Below are positions 32,893-33,193 of a stretch of 33,193 bases of DNA, one piece after another (position 1 is the first letter of the stretch; every line of letters starts with the position of its first letter). The stretch spans positions 1 to 33,193 of the forward strand of contig SVSR01000003.1 in assembly GCA_015064205.1 (NCBI GenBank), written 5' to 3'. The notes beneath the pieces were generated by a model that was given only the letters and a program-made list of their open reading frames with translations, was not told where the DNA came from and ran no database searches. This DNA comes from Oscillospiraceae bacterium (GTDB lineage: Bacteria > Bacillota > Clostridia > Oscillospirales > CAG-272). A program made the position numbers and the translations under genes.

Positions 32893-33013
32893 ATTTATCA
32901 CCTCTTTTTATATTTTATACAACAAATATATTACATATCTGTGAACACTTATCTGCACATATTTCTTAATATGATAATATTACTGTATAAATGGTAAAAA
33001 ATTCAAATATGTA

Positions 33014-33042
33014 TTGCAATTTTACTGATAATATTGTATAAT
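33014..33042 (+). promoter_or_regulatory. Rightward promoter near the window end
   Basis: TTGCAA at 33014-33019 and TATAAT at 33037-33042 are 17 bp apart. The gap 32893-33193 otherwise contains the AT-rich upstream region of the VanZ-like gene and the start of a transcript leaving the window. Confidence 0.7.
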
Positions 33043-33082
33043 AGGAAGTAATAATAATTAGAAAGGCAGTGTGATAATAATT

Positions 33083-33193
33083 ATGGGCGATACCCCTGCC
33101 CCGTGTGCAAACCGATGTCTGCCAAGAAGATGCGTGCAATTAGTTGTGCGAATTATCAAAAGTGCATCGGCAAAAAAAGAGCACAGTGTGGTC
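33083..33193 (+). other. Start of an unidentified transcript (partial ORF or RNA gene) cut by the window end
   Basis: From ATG 33083 (or GTG 33071, 4 bases after GAAAGG) a frame stays open for 37 codons to the end of the window (MGDTPAPCANRCLPRRCV...). The base composition is suddenly GC-richer than the flank, codon use is unlike the neighbours, and CTGCC/GGCAG complementarity is present (33065-33069 with 33096-33100). It could equally be the 5' part of a structured RNA. I cannot decide from this much sequence. Confidence 0.2.

Overview
The window reads as chromosomal DNA of an anaerobic, low-to-moderate GC member of the Bacillota, class Clostridia (Oscillospiraceae-like is my best guess, from gene content only). 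The signs are: many near-consensus sigma-A promoters (TTGACA, 17 bp, TATAAT-like); a ribosomal protein L27 with the N-terminal extension that is cleaved by the Prp protease encoded next to it; a short ProB without a PUA domain; and several surface proteins built from cohesin, dockerin, SLH and InlB-type B-repeats.

Layout. 1-348: C-terminal end of a large serine recombinase (DUF4368 type), probably the edge of an integrated element that lies mostly outside the window. 434-3604, minus strand: an isoprenylcysteine methyltransferase-like membrane protein, proB-proA (first two steps of proline synthesis) and rpsT, each with recognisable promoters or terminators. 3605-4017: divergent control region between rpsT and rpoB. 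4018-11532: rpoB-rpoC, encoding the two large RNA polymerase subunits. 11609-14685: a cysteine-repeat lipoprotein facing a minus-strand S-layer-anchored protein with two cohesin domains. 14849-19521: an operon of an acyl carrier protein, two paired M16 peptidase-like proteins (YfmF/YfmH), lgt and folD. 19640-21354: an AT-rich insert with two tandem promoters, a zinc-knuckle plus papain-like protein and a small lipoprotein; I suggest an effector/immunity-like pair. 21404-22533: rplU-prp-rpmA behind a structured L21-type leader.

The most interesting region is 22680-32050. A tyrosine recombinase gene (22761-23600) ends 12 bp before a 22 bp palindromic site. About 240 bp further on there are three more copies of that site in a 33 bp tandem array. 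The 4 bp centre of the first site (CCGT) is inverted relative to the others (ACGG), so recombination should invert the DNA between. That segment carries a near-consensus extended -10 promoter now pointing left, away from the giant gene downstream. This looks like a phase-variable promoter switch in its OFF orientation. A complication is that an intrinsic terminator (23993-24026) separates the switch from the 1917-residue secreted protein that follows. That protein has a parallel beta-helix, a cohesin-like domain, two Ig-like repeats and a C-terminal dockerin. Next comes a protein with an N-terminal cohesin-like fold, three B-repeats and SLH domains. With the bicohesin SLH protein at 12532-14685, the window encodes both halves of a possible cohesin-dockerin surface assembly with no enzyme domain in sight, placed beside a DNA inversion module.

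The right end holds a 59-residue cysteine-rich small protein, a VanZ-family membrane protein whose stop codon lies in the loop of a bidirectional terminator, and a strong promoter leading out of the window.
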